A stretch of 6,432 bases of DNA, taken from NCBI GenBank assembly GCA_021810735.1, contig JAJZIF010000230.1, forward strand, positions 1-6,432, read 5' to 3'. The DNA is from Acidobacteriota bacterium. Lineage in GTDB: Bacteria > Acidobacteriota > Terriglobia > Terriglobales > Acidobacteriaceae. Every line of letters begins with the position of its first letter. Position 1 is the stretch's first letter. Under the pieces are notes generated by a model. It searched no databases. It was given only the letters and a program-made list of their open reading frames with translations, and was not told where the DNA came from. Below, piece by piece: positions 4,336-6,432 of this stretch. A program made the position numbers and the translations under genes.

Positions 4336-6432
4336 ATGGCAAAGTCACTCGTGATCGTCGAATCTCCTGCGAAGGCGAAGACGATCAACAAATATCTCGG
4401 CAAGGATTTCATCGTGGAGGCCTCGCTTGGCCACATTATGGATTTGCCGAAAAGCAAGATTGGTGTGGAACTGGAGAACGGCACATTCGAGCCGGAACTG
4501 ATTGTGATGCCCGGCAAGGAGAAGGTCGTCGAGCGGCTGAAGAAGCTGGCGTCGGCTGCGGATGCCGTGTACCTCGCGCCCGATCCTGACCGCGAAGGCG
4601 AGGCCATTGCGTGGCATCTGGAGTTGCAGTTAAAGCCGCAACTACGGAATAAAGCGACCATCCAGCGAGTCACGTTTAACGAGATCACGCAGAAGGCCGT
4701 GAAGGCCGCCTTTCAACATGCGGGCAACGTCGATGCGCGTCTGGTGGATGCGCAGCAGACGCGGCGAGTGCTGGACCGAATCGTGGGCTATCAGATTTCA
4801 CCGCTATTGTGGGACAAGGTGCGACGTGGTTTGTCGGCAGGCCGCGTGCAAACCGTAGCCGTGCGGCTGATCGTCGAGCGCGAGCGCGAGATCAAGGCAT
4901 TCCAGCCAGTCGAGTATTGGACGCTGGACGCGCAGCTGACGCCGGTTTTGAGCAATGGAAATGCGGGCCAGGAGTTTACCGCGCGGTTTGTCGGCATCGA
5001 CGGAAAGCGCGCGACGGTGGAGACGGTGAATACTCCGTCACTTCCAAATCAGGCGGAGACGGATGCCATTGTTGCCGCTTTGAAAATCGCCGACTGGAAA
5101 GTGCGATCTGTCGAAAAGAAGGAGCGCCGGCAGAATCCGACCGCCCCATTTACCACCAGCAAATTGCAGCAGGATGCATCGCGCAAGCTCGGCTTCAACG
5201 TGCGGCGGACCATGGGTGTGGCGCAGCGTTTGTATGAAGGCGTCGAGGTCGGCGGTCAGGGAACGGTTGGTCTGATCACCTATATGCGTACCGACTCGAC
5301 TCGTGTCTCGCCGGATGCGATTGAAGAAGCGCGCGACTACATTGGGAAAAAACTTGGGCAGAAGTATATGCCGGCGAGCCCAAACGTTTTCAAAAGCAAG
5401 AAAGATGCGCAGGACGCGCATGAAGCGATTCGTCCGACCAATGTGGACTTGGCGCCGGATGAGATCAAGCGGTATCTGAGCGACGAGCAATACAAACTTT
5501 ACAAGCTCATCTGGCAGCGCTTTATCGCTTCGCAGATGGTGCAGGCCGTGTTCGATCAGACGACAGTGGACATCGTTGCAAAAGCGGACCGCAGTTACGA
5601 TTACCGCGTGACTGGATCCGTCTTGAAGTTCGATGGCTTTCTCAAGATTTACGAAGAAGCCAAAGACGCGAAAGATGCCGATGATGAGGCGCTGAGCAAC
5701 CGCTTGCCGGAGCTGAACAACGGGCAGGCGCTGAACCTGAATGCGCTGAAACCGGAGCAGCATTTTACCGAGCCGCCGCCGCGTTTCAATGAGGCTTCCC
5801 TGGTGAAGGAACTGGAAGAGCGCGGCATTGGCAGGCCTTCCACCTATGCCTCGATCATCAGCACGATCCAGGACCGGGAGTACGCGGTGAAAGTTCCGCC
5901 GAAGGGATCGAGCAAATTTTATCCAACCGAACTGGGTCAGGTGGTCAATGACCTGCTGGTGAAAAACTTTCCGTACATTTTCGATCCGGCCTATACGGCC
6001 AAGCTGGAAGTGGAACTGGATGCGGTGGAAGACGGCACGGAGAAATGGACGGACCTGCTGCGCGGCTTCTATGGCTACTTTCAGGAGGAGTTGAAGGTCG
6101 CCGACAAGAACATGGAAGACATCAAGCGGATGGAACAGCCGACGGAAGAAAAATGTCCGCAGTGTGGTGCGCCGCTGGTGCTGAAGTGGGGTAAGTTCGG
6201 TTCGTTCTACGCATGCTCGGCCTATGACAAGAAGAAGCCGGTGACGATCGCCAGTTCCGCCTGGGAGAAGGATTCGAAGAAGGCGATCAAGAAAATTGAA
6301 GCCAAGCTCGATTACCCGATGACGGTGAAAACCACCGGCGGCACGGGACCTGCGCCCGCGGCAGCGACGGCCACGAACAAGAAAGAACTGGAAGCTGCGT
6401 TGGCCGCAGCGGCCGGGCCCGAGCGCAAGCTG
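4336..6432 (+). CDS. topA: DNA topoisomerase I (type IA), 3' end outside the window
   Basis: TopA relaxes negative supercoils by transient cleavage of one strand through a tyrosine-phosphate bond, balancing gyrase. The visible 699 residues start with the Toprim domain: KSLVIVESPAKAKTINKYL (3-21, catalytic E9) and APDPDREGEAIAWHL (81-95, metal-binding D83, D85, E87). The type IA core follows: DAQQTRRVLDRIVGYQISPLLW, GLSAGRVQTVAVRLIVERE, FTTSKLQQDASRKLGF, and the active site VGLITYMRTDSTRVS with nucleophile Y316 and R318. Further on come DAHEAIRPT (360-368), FNEASLVKELEERGIGRPST (484-503) and YPTELG. A C-terminal zinc-ribbon region begins at 607 (CPQCGAPLVLKWGKFGSFYACSAY) with cysteines at 607, 610 and 627; the expected fourth cysteine does not appear before the edge. 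The last visible part (about 665-699) is rich in Ala, Thr and Lys and looks like a linker. ATG 4336 has AAGGAAG ten bases upstream and gives the family's normal N terminus. No frameshift or missing catalytic residue is seen. Confidence 0.97.
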   Translation, partial: MAKSLVIVESPAKAKTINKYLGKDFIVEASLGHIMDLPKSKIGVELENGTFEPELIVMPGKEKVVERLKKLASAADAVYLAPDPDREGEAIAWHLELQLKPQLRNKATIQRVTFNEITQKAVKAAFQHAGNVDARLVDAQQTRRVLDRIVGYQISPLLWDKVRRGLSAGRVQTVAVRLIVEREREIKAFQPVEYWTLDAQLTPVLSNGNAGQEFTARFVGIDGKRATVETVNTPSLPNQAETDAIVAALKIADWKVRSVEKKERRQNPTAPFTTSKLQQDASRKLGFNVRRTMGVAQRLYEGVEVGGQGTVGLITYMRTDSTRVSPDAIEEARDYIGKKLGQKYMPASPNVFKSKKDAQDAHEAIRPTNVDLAPDEIKRYLSDEQYKLYKLIWQRFIASQMVQAVFDQTTVDIVAKADRSYDYRVTGSVLKFDGFLKIYEEAKDAKDADDEALSNRLPELNNGQALNLNALKPEQHFTEPPPRFNEASLVKELEERGIGRPSTYASIISTIQDREYAVKVPPKGSSKFYPTELGQVVNDLLVKNFPYIFDPAYTAKLEVELDAVEDGTEKWTDLLRGFYGYFQEELKVADKNMEDIKRMEQPTEEKCPQCGAPLVLKWGKFGSFYACSAYDKKKPVTIASSAWEKDSKKAIKKIEAKLDYPMTVKTTGGTGPAPAAATATNKKELEAALAAAAGPERKL

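Noticed and set aside
5038..5763. Long minus-strand frame (241 codons) inside topA
   Set aside because: It is a shadow of the strongly conserved topA frame, and its translation has no recognisable domain.

Overview
The window looks like a chromosomal segment of a moderately high-GC, Gram-negative soil-type bacterium, most likely an acidobacterium. This rests on the flavour of the MqnA, DprA and TopA proteins, the use of the futalosine route to menaquinone, and starts that often lack a Shine-Dalgarno sequence. No marker gene here fixes the taxonomy, so it is an inference. No rRNA, tRNA, CRISPR array or insertion sequence was seen.

Layout. Bases 1-118 hold no gene I can support. A chorismate dehydratase gene (mqnA, minus strand) covers about 119-979. 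A short divergent promoter region follows, and from it a type II toxin-antitoxin pair reads rightwards: a BrnT-type toxin (about 1068-1391) and an overlapping CopG/BrnA-type ribbon-helix-helix antitoxin (1357-1650). Next comes a HEPN-domain (Apea-like) gene of about 960 bp that is split by a one-base frameshift near 2138 into two reading frames (1766-2158 and 2136-2726). After a 165-bp gap come dprA (2892-4112, DNA-uptake and recombination mediator) and, after a 223-bp gap, topA (4336 to beyond the window, DNA topoisomerase I, cut off at residue 699).

Reading as a whole. mqnA, dprA and topA are housekeeping genes with clear GC-rich coding sequence. Between them, roughly 1000-2760, lies an islet of accessory stress or defence genes. 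Its HEPN part is visibly poorer in G+C: 25 of 60 bases are G/C in 2281-2340, against 41 of 60 in 3061-3120 inside dprA. A BrnT/BrnA pair next to a HEPN protein, inserted between core genes, fits a small defence/toxin islet.

The points most worth following are the frameshifted HEPN gene with its intact R-x4-H motif, the palindrome-bearing brnT promoter whose -10 box abuts a GTG start, and the unusual GTGA junction with no ribosome binding site at the start of dprA. I see no convincing evidence for an entirely new multi-gene system.
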